DNA of 64,000 nt from CBDBBY01 sp965205055 (GTDB lineage: Bacteria > Pseudomonadota > Alphaproteobacteria > Rhodobacterales > Rhodobacteraceae), in the NCBI GenBank assembly GCA_965205055.1, contig OZ242030.1:1302001-1366000 (forward strand), written 5' to 3'. The notes under the pieces were generated by a model. It saw only the letters and a list, made by a program, of their open reading frames with translations. It searched no databases and was not told the DNA's origin. Position 1 is the first letter of the stretch. Every line of letters starts with the position of its first letter. A program made the position numbers and the translations under genes. Positions 45,420 to 54,378 of this stretch are shown here, piece after piece.

Positions 45420-46433
45420 ATGGCTTTCGAGTTCAAAATCGATCCTACCCTGCCTTTGCCGCTTGGGGCCCAATTGCGGGGTCTCATTGAATACGGCATC
45501 GCCTGCGGCGATCTGCAGCCGCGCGCGCGTCTGCCTTCGGTGCGCAGCCTGGCCGAGCAGTTGGGCATCGCGCCGATGACGGTCAGTCAGGTCTTCAAGG
45601 ACCTGCAGGACGCGGAACTGATCGAAAGCAGGACTGGTCGTGGCACCTATGTGCGCTCGAATGTCGCCGTGCCGCAGATTCCCCGGCCGGATTTCACGGC
45701 GCTGCGGGACCGGGCCGATGCGCTTGTGGCGGATGCGCTGGATTCCGGCGTGCCCCCGGCCGAGCTGTCGGCGCTGCTGACGACCTGCCTGAACCGTCAC
45801 GCCAGGCGCAGCCGATCCATCCGTGTTGCCATGGTCGGCGCCTTCGAGCAGAGCACCCGGGAATTTGTCGCTGATCTGAAGGCGCGGCTCAGGCACGACG
45901 ACGACGTCGCCGGCCTAACCATAGACGGCCTGCAGGCCGACGCCGAGCTGCGGCGGCGGATGGCCGGGTTCGACCTGATCCTGACCTTCACCAACCGCAT
46001 GGCCGAGGTCACCGACCTGCTGGGGTCCGAAGCGCAGGTGATGGGCGTCAGCTATATCCCATCGGACGCGACCCGGATCGCGCTCGCAGGTCTGGATGCG
46101 CGGCAAAAGATCGGGCTGGTGTCCACCTTCGACACCTTTCTGCCGGTCATGCAATCCGGCGTCCGCCGATTGGCGCCGCAGATCGGGTCGATCACCGCTT
46201 CGGTGCTGGGCCATCCGGACCTGCCCGGGATCCTGTCGGCAGTCGATGTGGTCATCTTCGCAACCGGCGCGGATGAAGTCACCTTGGGGCTGCCTGACAC
46301 GGTCCATGCGTTTGAATACCGCCATGCGCTGCACCCGCTGGAGCTGGAAACCAACGTCCTGCCCGAGATCGAGCGTTTGCGGGTCGGGGCCAAGAAACCG
46401 GCGGCCGAACCTTCAAAGGAGCCTGCGGAATGA
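45420..46433 (+). CDS. GntR-type transcriptional regulator
   Basis: A 337-residue regulator. The N-terminal 75 residues are a GntR winged helix: LRGLIEYGIACGDLQPRARLPSVRSLAEQLGIAPMTVSQVFKDLQDAELIESRTGRGTYV by position, with the typical SVRSLAEQLG and GRGTYV. The remaining ~260 residues are an effector domain I do not recognise as a standard FCD or UTRA type. It may resemble a response-receiver or periplasmic-binding-like fold. It is the first gene of the plus-strand operon and overlaps the next gene by ATGA. It likely controls both divergent operons. Confidence 0.85.
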   Translation: MAFEFKIDPTLPLPLGAQLRGLIEYGIACGDLQPRARLPSVRSLAEQLGIAPMTVSQVFKDLQDAELIESRTGRGTYVRSNVAVPQIPRPDFTALRDRADALVADALDSGVPPAELSALLTTCLNRHARRSRSIRVAMVGAFEQSTREFVADLKARLRHDDDVAGLTIDGLQADAELRRRMAGFDLILTFTNRMAEVTDLLGSEAQVMGVSYIPSDATRIALAGLDARQKIGLVSTFDTFLPVMQSGVRRLAPQIGSITASVLGHPDLPGILSAVDVVIFATGADEVTLGLPDTVHAFEYRHALHPLELETNVLPEIERLRVGAKKPAAEPSKEPAE

Positions 46434-47131
46434 AACTGTCCGACATGAACTGGATGCAGGTCGAAGAGTATCTGCGCAACGACAACCGTGTGGTGTTGCC
46501 GCTCGGCAGTACCGAACAGCACGCCTATCTTAGCCTGTGCGTCGATTGCATCCTGTCCGAAAAGGTCGCCGCAGACGCAGCGGAGCCGCTGGGAATTCCG
46601 GTCCTGCCTGCAGTGAATTACGGGCTGGCGCCTTACTTCACCGCCTATCCCGGAACCGTCAGCCTGCGGTTGGAGACCTACGTGGCCCTGGTGCGGGATA
46701 TTCTGGACAATCTTGCCAAGACCGGCTTTCGCCGCATCCTCATCGTGAACGGGCATGGCGGCAATCGGCCGGTTCAGGGTTTCGTCAGCGAGTGGCTCGC
46801 GCAGCGCCCTGAATGCGCCGTCAGGTTCCACAACTGGTGGAACGCGCCTGAGGTCCAGGCAAAGGTCGATGAGATCGATCCGGTCGCGTCACATGCCTCG
46901 TGGATGGAGAATTTCCCATGGACCCGCCTGCCGGGCGTCGCGCTGCCCGAAGGTCGGAAACCGATGGCTGATCCCACCCATCTGGCCATGCTGAACCCGC
47001 AGCAGGTGCGCGAGTATGTCGGGGACGGCAACTACGGCGGCGCCTACCAGCGCCCCGACGCCGACACCGACGCCCTGTGGGCCGTGGCGGTGCAAGAGGT
47101 GCGTCAGCTCCTGGAAACGGGCTGGCCATGA
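46430..47131 (+). CDS. Creatininase family amidohydrolase
   Basis: A 233-residue metal-dependent amidohydrolase-fold protein. The metal and active-site motifs of the family are LPLGSTEQHAYL near residue 25, then a downstream aspartate (CVDCI), and NGHGGN near residue 105. The family hydrolyses creatinine and other cyclic amides or formamides. It starts inside the GntR stop codon and its own stop overlaps the following gene, so all three are coupled. Being in a peptide-import locus, it might open a cyclic amide or lactam taken up by the Dpp system. Confidence 0.87.
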   Translation: MKLSDMNWMQVEEYLRNDNRVVLPLGSTEQHAYLSLCVDCILSEKVAADAAEPLGIPVLPAVNYGLAPYFTAYPGTVSLRLETYVALVRDILDNLAKTGFRRILIVNGHGGNRPVQGFVSEWLAQRPECAVRFHNWWNAPEVQAKVDEIDPVASHASWMENFPWTRLPGVALPEGRKPMADPTHLAMLNPQQVREYVGDGNYGGAYQRPDADTDALWAVAVQEVRQLLETGWP

Positions 47132-48141
47132 CGGCGCCTGTGATCATTTGGGGCGCAGGAGCGGTGGGTGGAACCGTCGGCGCCTATCTGCATCGCGCCG
47201 GCCATCCGGTTGTCCTTGTCGATGCCGCGGCCGATCACGTGGCGCGGATTCGCGAACGCGGATTGCGCATCGAAGGCCCGATCGAGAACTTTGCGGTTCA
47301 TCCCCCGGCGCGGCTGCCCGAACAAATCGAAGGTCCAATCGACACTGCATTCCTGTGCGTAAAGGCGCATCACACTGTCGGGGCCTGCCGCCAGATCGCC
47401 GAAAGGCTGTCGGACAGGGGTTGCGTCGTGTCCCTGCAGAACGGGCTGAATGAACTGGCCATCGCCCAAGCGGTGGGTGCTGAACGCACCGTGGGCGCAT
47501 TCGTGAATTTCGGCGCCGATTACCTGTCGCCCGGCGTGATCCATTATGCCGGGCATGGCGCCGTGGTTGTCGGAGAAGTTGACGGTCGGATCTCGGATCG
47601 ATCCCGCTTCCTGCATGGCTTGCTGAGGGATTTCGATGATCGTGCCGCGCTCAGCGACAATATCCTCGGGTATTTGTGGAGCAAGCTCAGCTACGGCTCG
47701 CTGCTTTACGCAACCGCGCTGACCAATGAACCTATCGCCGATGTTTTCGCGGCAGAGCGCCATCGAGCGGTCCTGATCGCGCTGGTTCGCGAGATACTGA
47801 GCGTCACCCGTGCAGAAGGCGTGACACCGGAAAGCTTTGACGGATATTCGCCGCTCTCGTTTGAAAATGACATCAATGCAATCGCATCGCTGGACGCGAT
47901 GGTCGCGCACAACCGGAAGTCGGCCAAAAGCCACTCGGGAATATGGCGTGACCTTGTGGTTCGAAAGCGCCCGACCGAGGTTGACGCGCAGCTTGGCCCG
48001 ATGGTCGAGCTCGCTAGACGCCGCGGCATTCCAACGCCCATCCTGTTGCGCCTAATTGGTCTGATACATGATGTGGAAGCTGGTCTGCGCAAACAGGGCG
48101 ATGAATTGCTTGCGTCGCTGGGATCGGCTCATGCACCTTGA
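47128..48141 (+). CDS. Ketopantoate reductase (PanE/ApbA) family oxidoreductase
   Basis: A 337-residue NADPH-dependent reductase of the 2-dehydropantoate 2-reductase family. The N-terminal Rossmann motif is IIWGAGAVGGTVGAYLHRAGH. LCVKAHHT and LQNGLNE mark the active-site region, and KLSYGSLLYATALTNEP the C-terminal domain. The ATG overlaps the creatininase stop (ATGA). In this operon it is more likely a catabolic 2-keto or hydroxy acid enzyme than a pantothenate enzyme, but that is inference. Confidence 0.87.
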   Translation: MTAPVIIWGAGAVGGTVGAYLHRAGHPVVLVDAAADHVARIRERGLRIEGPIENFAVHPPARLPEQIEGPIDTAFLCVKAHHTVGACRQIAERLSDRGCVVSLQNGLNELAIAQAVGAERTVGAFVNFGADYLSPGVIHYAGHGAVVVGEVDGRISDRSRFLHGLLRDFDDRAALSDNILGYLWSKLSYGSLLYATALTNEPIADVFAAERHRAVLIALVREILSVTRAEGVTPESFDGYSPLSFENDINAIASLDAMVAHNRKSAKSHSGIWRDLVVRKRPTEVDAQLGPMVELARRRGIPTPILLRLIGLIHDVEAGLRKQGDELLASLGSAHAP

Positions 48142-48895
48142 TTTCAAGGATCGGACGGTGGTCATTACCGGCGCCGCGCAAGGCTTCGGGCGGGCGCTGA
48201 CCGCGCGGTTTGTGACCGAAGGCGCCCACGTTTTCGCCTGCGATATCAATGATGCCGGTCTAGAGCGGACGAAAGAGCTGACCGGAGGCGTTTATGAAAC
48301 GGGGCATGTCGACGTTGCGGACCGTGACGCGTTTGGGCAATTCGTCTCGCGCGCCGAACAGACCTCGGACCATGGTGCAGTGGACATCCTGATAAACAAC
48401 GCGGGCGGTGTCCTGGGGCAGGTCGGCCGCCCGATAGAAGAGATAACCCAAGCCGAATGGCAGATCATTTTCGACGTGAATGTGTCGGGCGCCTTTTACG
48501 GCGCTCAAGCCGTCGCGCCGGGCATGAAACGCAGGCGGACGGGTCGGATCGTGAATATTTCAAGCGGCGCGGGCCTTGGGGTCAGTCTGACTGGCATTCA
48601 GGCTTATGCCAGCGCCAAGGCGGCGCAGATCGGACTGACACGGCAACTTGCGCAGGAACTCGGCCCCTGGGGGATCACGGTAAACAGCGTGGCGCCGGGG
48701 TTCGTGCGATCAAACCCCACAACCGAACGGCAATGGGAGGCGTTGGGGCCCGAAGGACAGCGGCAGCTGATCGACGGGCTGAAATTGAAACGACCCGGAT
48801 CAGCGAATGACATCGTAAACGCCGTGCAGTTTCTGGCTTCTGATCAGGCGGGTTGGATCACGGCCCAGATACTGGGTGTTGACGGGGGACGCTGA
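48131..48895 (+). CDS. Short-chain dehydrogenase/reductase
   Basis: A 254-residue SDR. It begins MHLDFKDRTVVITGAAQGFG at 48131, overlapping the previous gene by 11 nt. The cofactor motif is TGAAQGFG, NNAGG follows, and the catalytic residues are the Ser of ISSGAG and the YASAK pair. Last gene of the GntR operon. Substrate unknown; probably oxidises a hydroxyl produced in the pathway served by the Dpp importer. Confidence 0.9.
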   Translation: MHLDFKDRTVVITGAAQGFGRALTARFVTEGAHVFACDINDAGLERTKELTGGVYETGHVDVADRDAFGQFVSRAEQTSDHGAVDILINNAGGVLGQVGRPIEEITQAEWQIIFDVNVSGAFYGAQAVAPGMKRRRTGRIVNISSGAGLGVSLTGIQAYASAKAAQIGLTRQLAQELGPWGITVNSVAPGFVRSNPTTERQWEALGPEGQRQLIDGLKLKRPGSANDIVNAVQFLASDQAGWITAQILGVDGGR

Positions 48896-49312
48896 AGCAT
48901 CCGGCTCAAAAGCTGAATCGTCGGAATTCCTCCAGAAGTGCGAATCTTTATTCATATTTCTTATTTTATCATTTATTATCAGTATTTTATAGACATCCCG
49001 ATCCGACGCATCATGAAGCGGCACGCGGCCAGTTGCGCCCACGCCAGCGAGCTCTCCGAACTGATCTGTGATTCATCAAGTTAGGGAGGATGGATCATGT
49101 CAGCAATTTGCCAGAGGCGCTTCGTGCGCGGTTCTGGAAGCTGGTTGAAGAAAGGCCTCCAATCAAAAAACCCCGTCCAAAGATTGTTTTCGATGCAGCT
49201 TTGAAGGCGATCCGGGCGTTGGCTCCGCTTTCGACCCGCGGCGCCTCTCACTCCTCATCACTAAATTGGGACGCGGCCGCTCAGGAAACAGGCCACCCGC
49301 GGCACTCCTCGT
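48896..49312. other. Gene-free stretch at the right edge of the peptide-transport island
   Basis: Includes an AT-rich block (48950-48990) after the SDR. A short plus-strand ORF from 49090 (LPEALRARFWKLVEERPP, then KPRPKIVFDAALKAIRAL) has a basic, helix-rich look that could be the N-terminus of a lost transposase, but I cannot assign a family. Confidence 0.45.
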
Positions 49313-50260
49313 CTACCGATCCGCCAGCTTCGTCTCTATCACATTCCATATCAGTGCTGCCGAGTTGATTCCTGTGAAGCGCTCGAGTTCGACGATTCCC
49401 GTGGGGGAAGTAATGTTCACTTCGGTCAGGTAGCCGCCGATAATGTCGATCCCCGCGAATATCTGCCCGGCGTCCTTGAGCACCGGGCCGACCGCCGCGC
49501 AGATTTCCCGATCCCGGTCGGTGAGCGAAGCGGCCTCGGCTTTGCCGCCGACATGCAAATTCGAACGGGCTTCATTCTCCGCCGGCACTCTGTTTATGGC
49601 TCCGACGGGATCGCCGTCGACGAGTATGACGCGTTTGTCTCCCGATTTCACGTCGGGGAGGAACTTCTGCAGGATGACCGGCTCGCGATTGGATGCAAGG
49701 AACATCTCGCACAGCGCGTTGAAATTCATGTCGTCGCTTTTGACGAAAAAGACCCCCGCGCCGCCGTTCCCGTAGAGAGGCTTGACGATGATGTCTCCGT
49801 GCTTGGCGCGAAACGCTCTCAGGGATTCAAGGTTCCTCGCGATCACCGTGGGCGGAATGATCTCGGGAAACTTCCAAACGATCAGCTTTTCCGGATAATT
49901 CCGAACCCAGAACGGATCGTTCACGACCAGCGTATCGAGCATGACTGTCTCAAGCAGATGCGTGGTTGTGACGTACGACATGTCGAACGGCGGGTCCTGC
50001 CGAAGCCACACTACATCGGCCTCGGAAAGATCTTTCCAGAATGCCTTGCTCTTGGAGAAATGGTCCGACTCCACCTGCCTGACCGTCAAGTCGCATCCCT
50101 TGGCGAGCAAACGGCCGTCCTCAAGAACCAAGTCCTCCGGAAGATAGTAGAACAAGCGATGGCCGCGCTCCTGCGCCTCGCGAACTATCCGAAACGTGCC
50201 GTCGGCGTTGATATCTATTGATTCGATCGGATCCATCTGGATTGCAACATTCAGCGTCAT
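49313..50260 (-). CDS. gshB: Glutathione synthetase
   Basis: A 315-residue ATP-grasp enzyme joining gamma-glutamylcysteine and glycine, exactly the usual length. Recognised regions: MDPIESIDINADGTF at the N-terminus, WLRQDPPFDMSYVTTTHLLE, NDPFWVRNYPEKL, KPLYGNGGAGVFF, and the C-terminal TEVNITSPTGIVELE that binds glycine and metal. I chose ATG 50260, preceded by GGAG at a spacing of about 10 nt, over 50269 and a longer extension. It follows rsmI on the same strand. Confidence 0.95.
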   Translation of the reverse strand: MTLNVAIQMDPIESIDINADGTFRIVREAQERGHRLFYYLPEDLVLEDGRLLAKGCDLTVRQVESDHFSKSKAFWKDLSEADVVWLRQDPPFDMSYVTTTHLLETVMLDTLVVNDPFWVRNYPEKLIVWKFPEIIPPTVIARNLESLRAFRAKHGDIIVKPLYGNGGAGVFFVKSDDMNFNALCEMFLASNREPVILQKFLPDVKSGDKRVILVDGDPVGAINRVPAENEARSNLHVGGKAEAASLTDRDREICAAVGPVLKDAGQIFAGIDIIGGYLTEVNITSPTGIVELERFTGINSAALIWNVIETKLADR

Positions 50261-50357
50261 TCCGTTCATGCTCCGTGTTTGCTGCCCAATAATTCGCCGG
50301 GTGTCTCCTGCTGCAGGCTCGCGCCTTCGCACCGAACCGAACAATGATCGAATCCGA

Positions 50358-51308
50358 TCATTCTGAACCCTCGGCGAGTTCGCTTTGCGCCTGCAGCTTC
50401 AGCGCAAGACGGTAAATTTCGTTGCGAGGCACCGAACTGGCCATTGCAAGTTCCGACACCGCGTCCCTCAATGAACGCTCCTTCATCAATGCCAAAAGAT
50501 CAGGTTCCAAATCAGCCGCCGACGCATGCGCAGCATCGCTCTTTTCCACGACGATGGTAATTTCGCCTCGCGATTCCATTTGGTCCGCGTCGCGCTCCAG
50601 CTCATTGAGCGAGCCTCGCACGACCTCCTCGAACTTTTTCGTAAGTTCGCGGCAAATTGCCGCCTGCCGGTCTCCGCCCAATGACTCCGATAGCGATTTC
50701 AGGCTCGCGCGGAGTCGGCCCGGCGCTTCGAAAAACACTAGCGTAGCTGCGATCGACCGCAAGTCTTCGAGTTGCCGCCTGCGCTCCGCCGCCTTCCTCG
50801 GCAGGAACCCGATGAACATGAACCTGTCCGTCGGCAGCCCGGACCCGACGAGCGCGGCCAACGACGCGGACGGTCCGGGCACTGCTGTCACGGGCACGGA
50901 GTCCTTGATCGCAGCCTGAACCAAGCGGTAGCCGGGATCGCCCAGCAGCGGCGTTCCCGCATCCGAAACCAGCGCGACGCTTTTTCCGACTCTCAAATGG
51001 TCGAGGATCTTCGCCCTCCGACTGTCGCTCGAATGGTCGTTGTAGGCGATCGGCTTGCGCCCGCGAAGCGGGATCTCGTGGATGCCCATCAAGCGCCGAA
51101 GAACGCGGGTGTCCTCCGCAGCCAGCACGTCAGCGCTCCGCAAAACATCGATGGCGCGGAGAGTTATGTCCCGAGCGCAACCGATCGGCGTGGAAACGAC
51201 ATACAGGCCGCGCAGGAGATTCGCAGCGACCTGGCCGGCGTCGTGGCTGTTGCTTGCGTTGGTTTGCAAAATGCTTTGAAATCGCTGCCGTTTATTTTTA
51301 CTCTCCAT
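50358..51308 (-). CDS. rsmI: 16S rRNA (cytidine-1402 2'-O)-methyltransferase
   Basis: A 316-residue SAM-dependent methyltransferase of the tetrapyrrole-methylase fold. The conserved blocks are GLYVVSTPIGCARDITLRAI, AEDTRVLRRLM, SDAGTPLLGDPGYRLV, AVPGPSASLAALVGSGLPTDRF and FFEAPGRLRASL. The first ~33 residues precede the family start and the true start may be a little downstream. It is directly upstream of gshB (about 100 bp) and divergent from the LppC-type lipoprotein. The yraN gene often found in this cluster is absent. Confidence 0.95.
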   Translation of the reverse strand: MESKNKRQRFQSILQTNASNSHDAGQVAANLLRGLYVVSTPIGCARDITLRAIDVLRSADVLAAEDTRVLRRLMGIHEIPLRGRKPIAYNDHSSDSRRAKILDHLRVGKSVALVSDAGTPLLGDPGYRLVQAAIKDSVPVTAVPGPSASLAALVGSGLPTDRFMFIGFLPRKAAERRRQLEDLRSIAATLVFFEAPGRLRASLKSLSESLGGDRQAAICRELTKKFEEVVRGSLNELERDADQMESRGEITIVVEKSDAAHASAADLEPDLLALMKERSLRDAVSELAMASSVPRNEIYRLALKLQAQSELAEGSE

Positions 51309-51349
51309 TCATGTACAGGGTTGCGCGTGAATTCGGAAGGAGCAAGCGC

Positions 51350-52552
51350 ATGGTCAAAACTGGAGCCTTTTTCAGGCGAACGTTCCTCTTTTCCTTCGCC
51401 GCGCTGGCGATTGCCGCCTGCAGTGAAACGAATGCGCCAAGCCCTGCCGCACCCGGTCCGGCTGGAGGTTCGGCTCCCGCCGACCCGACGGCGCCGACCA
51501 TTGTCGATGCCACGGTAGCACTTCTTCTTCCCTACGGTTCAGCCGACGAAACCGATTGGCTTTTGGCGACATCGCTGGAAAACGGCGCCAGAATGGCGGC
51601 CGAGGACCTTGAGAACGTAAATCTGGGCGTGAAGGTCTACAACACGTTGGGAACCGCTGAAGGCGCCGCCGAAGCGGCGCAAATGGCTGTTGTTGAAGGA
51701 GCCGATATTCTGCTCGGACCGGTCCGCTCCCACGAAACGAGAGCCGCCGCGCCGATAGCGGCCGAGGCCGGAATCAACCTGATCAGCTTCTCGAACAACA
51801 CCGGCATCGCAGGCGGCAATGTTTTCTTGCTGGGATACACCTACGAAAACGCGGCCGAGCGGCTTTTGGATTATGCCGTGTTGCAAGGCCGCCTAGGCGT
51901 CTTCATCGTCTACCCCGAAACGGAGGCCGGCAATGCCGGGCGCATCGCCGTCGAAAGGGCGCTGGGACCGTCTGGAGCCATACTCGCAGGGAGAGGATCT
52001 TACGCGCTCACGCGTGAAGGAATCGTAAATGCAGCTTCGGGAATAGCGGACTCCATTTCGGCAACGCAGGCGGAAATCGTCATTTTCACAGACGACGCTG
52101 CAGGCGGTTTGCCCATCTTGGCGGAACTTCTTCCGGAAAGCGGCGTCGATCCGGAAACAGTGAAGTTCGCAGGAACCTCGAGATGGGACCTGCCTCAGTC
52201 GCAATTGCGACTGAACGGGCTTCAAGGCGGCTGGTTCACGCTTCCTGATCCCGATCTTTTCGGCAGTTTCAGGTTTCGATACCGATACCGATACGGTGAG
52301 GATCCGCATTGGATCTCCAGCTTGGCCTACGACGGAATCGCTGCCATCGGCGCATTGCGAGCCACAAACAACCCGGACCCGTTCCATTCGTTGCGGCTGA
52401 CCTCGCCCCAAGGCTTCACCGGCGCGAACGGCGTGTTCAGATTCAAGCTTGACGGCTCCATCGAGCGCGGACTCGCAGTCGCGGAAATCAGGGACTACCA
52501 AGTCGAAATCGTGTCGGAAGCGCCAAGAGCCTTTGAATTCACCGGCTTCTAG
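51350..52552 (+). CDS. LppC/LpoA-like lipoprotein (penicillin-binding protein activator family)
   Basis: A 400-residue lipoprotein with a periplasmic-binding-protein fold. The signal peptide (FFRRTFLFSFAALAIAAC) ends in a lipobox with the acceptor Cys near residue 23. The mature region has VALLLPYGS, then ILLGPVRSHETRAAAPIA and YVYDG-like features such as LAYDGIAAIG. The ribosome-binding site GGAAGGAG at 51335-51342, spacing 7, sets ATG 51350. In related bacteria such proteins activate peptidoglycan synthases. It is divergent from rsmI with only 41 bp between starts. Confidence 0.87.
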   Translation: MVKTGAFFRRTFLFSFAALAIAACSETNAPSPAAPGPAGGSAPADPTAPTIVDATVALLLPYGSADETDWLLATSLENGARMAAEDLENVNLGVKVYNTLGTAEGAAEAAQMAVVEGADILLGPVRSHETRAAAPIAAEAGINLISFSNNTGIAGGNVFLLGYTYENAAERLLDYAVLQGRLGVFIVYPETEAGNAGRIAVERALGPSGAILAGRGSYALTREGIVNAASGIADSISATQAEIVIFTDDAAGGLPILAELLPESGVDPETVKFAGTSRWDLPQSQLRLNGLQGGWFTLPDPDLFGSFRFRYRYRYGEDPHWISSLAYDGIAAIGALRATNNPDPFHSLRLTSPQGFTGANGVFRFKLDGSIERGLAVAEIRDYQVEIVSEAPRAFEFTGF

Positions 52553-52670
52553 ACACTTGAAGCGGCAGGGGTTTTCGATTCGGAACCGGAGCGTTCGCGT
52601 TCAACGCGGATCAAGTTTTTCAACGGCGGCTTGCAACTTGAAGCCTGCCGGATTGTAGCCGCGAGCGGAA

Positions 52671-54245
52671 TTGGCAAAAGACACGCGCAGGTCGGGGCAC
52701 GACATCCGCCCGATCCGACTTTCGGGAGGCTTTTTCACGGTCGGCGGGTGGACAATGCTCAGCCGCGTGCTTGGGTTCTGCCGCGACATAATGTTCGCGG
52801 CATTCCTCGGAGCAGGACCGGTTGCCGAAGCATTCCTGGTTGCGTTCAGCCTTCCCAACATGTTCCGTCGGCTGTTCGCGGAAGGAGCGTTCAATGCTGC
52901 CTTTGTCCCGATGTTTTCGAAGAAACTCGAGGCGGAAAGCGATCCGGGCGAGTTCGCGAACGATGCGTTTTCCGCGCTCGGCGCCATGTTGCTGGCGTTC
53001 GTGCTGGTTGCTCAGCTCGCAATGCCTCTCCTCGTGCTTGCTATGGCGAGCGGATTTCTTGGAGACGGCAGATTCGAACTGGCAGTGTTCTTCGGGCGAA
53101 TTGCGTTTCCGTACGTGCTTTTCATCTCTTTGGCGGCGCTTATATCCGGAATGCTGAATTCCACAGGGCGGTTCGCAGCCGCAGCGGCTGCGCCGACACT
53201 TCTGAACGTGATATTCATCGGATCGATCATGCTCGCCGCAACAGCGGGCTGGGACATCGGCCGGGCATTGTCGATTTCCGTTCCGATCGCCGGCGCAGCT
53301 CAGCTGGCCCTCGTTTGGCACGCGGCGGCGCGGATGGGATTTCGCGTGGCACCTCGGATCCCGCGATTGACGCCGGACTTGAAGCGCCTTGTCGCCATCG
53401 CCGCGCCCGCTGCGCTTGCCGGAGGAGTCGTTCAAGTCAATCTCCTCGTCGGCCGCCAGGTGGCGAGTTTCCAAGAAGGCGCGGTGGCATGGCTGAATTA
53501 CGCCGACCGCCTTTACCAGCTCCCGCTGGGCGTCGTCGGCATAGCCATAGGCGTCGTGCTGCTTCCGGACCTTTCCCGCAAACTCTCAATCAATGACAAT
53601 GCGGGAGCGAAAGATGCGTTCAACAGAGCCGGCGAGGCAGCTCTCGCGCTTGCCCTTCCCGCGGCGGTAGCATTCGCGGTGGTTCCGGTGCCTCTCGTGA
53701 GCGTTCTTTTCGAACGCGGCGCTTTTGCCTCTCAGGATTCGGCTGCCACTTCAGCCGCATTGGCGATCTACGCGGCCGGTCTTCCGGCTTTCATTCTTCA
53801 GAAGGTCGCCCAAACTCCATTCTTCGCAAGAGAGGATACCCGGTCGCCGTTCCGGTATGCCGTAGCGTCGATGATTCTGAACGCGGTCGTCGCCATCGGA
53901 CTCATGAGCATGATCGGATATCTGGCAGCAGCCGTCGGCACCACGCTCTCAGGATGGCTTATGACATGGCTGCTCTGGAAGGGATCGCGGGGGATGGGCG
54001 AAGCGACCGCGCTCGACCGCGAATTCGTCGGAAGAGTTTCGCGAATCGCCGCCGCCGCCGCCGTAATGGGCGTTGCCTTGTGGCTCGCGGGGATTCTTGG
54101 GAAAGACGCATTTTCCGTTCCGGGAGTTCGCTACTTCGCCATGGCCGGGCTGGTGGTTTGGGGCGCAGGCACCTACGGCGCAGCGTTGCTGATGTTCAGA
54201 GCATGGAGCCTTTCCGACATATTGAAATTGCTGCGCCTGCGCTGA
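52671..54245 (+). CDS. murJ: Lipid II flippase MurJ (MviN)
   Basis: A 524-residue membrane protein with about 13-14 hydrophobic segments, length as expected. Hallmarks: TMLSRVLGFCRDIMFAAFLGAG near the N-terminus, AFLVAFSLPNMFRRLFAEGAFNAAFVP, YADRLYQLPLGVVGIAIGVVLLPDLSR, and LFERGAFASQD. It flips lipid-linked peptidoglycan precursor across the inner membrane. The start is probably the TTG at 52671; the next candidate, ATG 52755, would remove the conserved beginning RPIRLSGGFFTVGGW. It ends convergent with the rhomboid-like gene. Confidence 0.94.
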   Translation: MAKDTRRSGHDIRPIRLSGGFFTVGGWTMLSRVLGFCRDIMFAAFLGAGPVAEAFLVAFSLPNMFRRLFAEGAFNAAFVPMFSKKLEAESDPGEFANDAFSALGAMLLAFVLVAQLAMPLLVLAMASGFLGDGRFELAVFFGRIAFPYVLFISLAALISGMLNSTGRFAAAAAAPTLLNVIFIGSIMLAATAGWDIGRALSISVPIAGAAQLALVWHAAARMGFRVAPRIPRLTPDLKRLVAIAAPAALAGGVVQVNLLVGRQVASFQEGAVAWLNYADRLYQLPLGVVGIAIGVVLLPDLSRKLSINDNAGAKDAFNRAGEAALALALPAAVAFAVVPVPLVSVLFERGAFASQDSAATSAALAIYAAGLPAFILQKVAQTPFFAREDTRSPFRYAVASMILNAVVAIGLMSMIGYLAAAVGTTLSGWLMTWLLWKGSRGMGEATALDREFVGRVSRIAAAAAVMGVALWLAGILGKDAFSVPGVRYFAMAGLVVWGAGTYGAALLMFRAWSLSDILKLLRLR

Positions 54246-54378
54246 AAATCGAATTCTTGCGCAATCGCGCGAACTCGGCGCCTTGGGTTGCGGCGCAAAA
54301 GAACCGGAGCGGCTGAATACGGTTTCCCGATGTCAGGCGATTCGACGAGCTGCCCTCGTTTCCGATGAAGGCGTTTCT

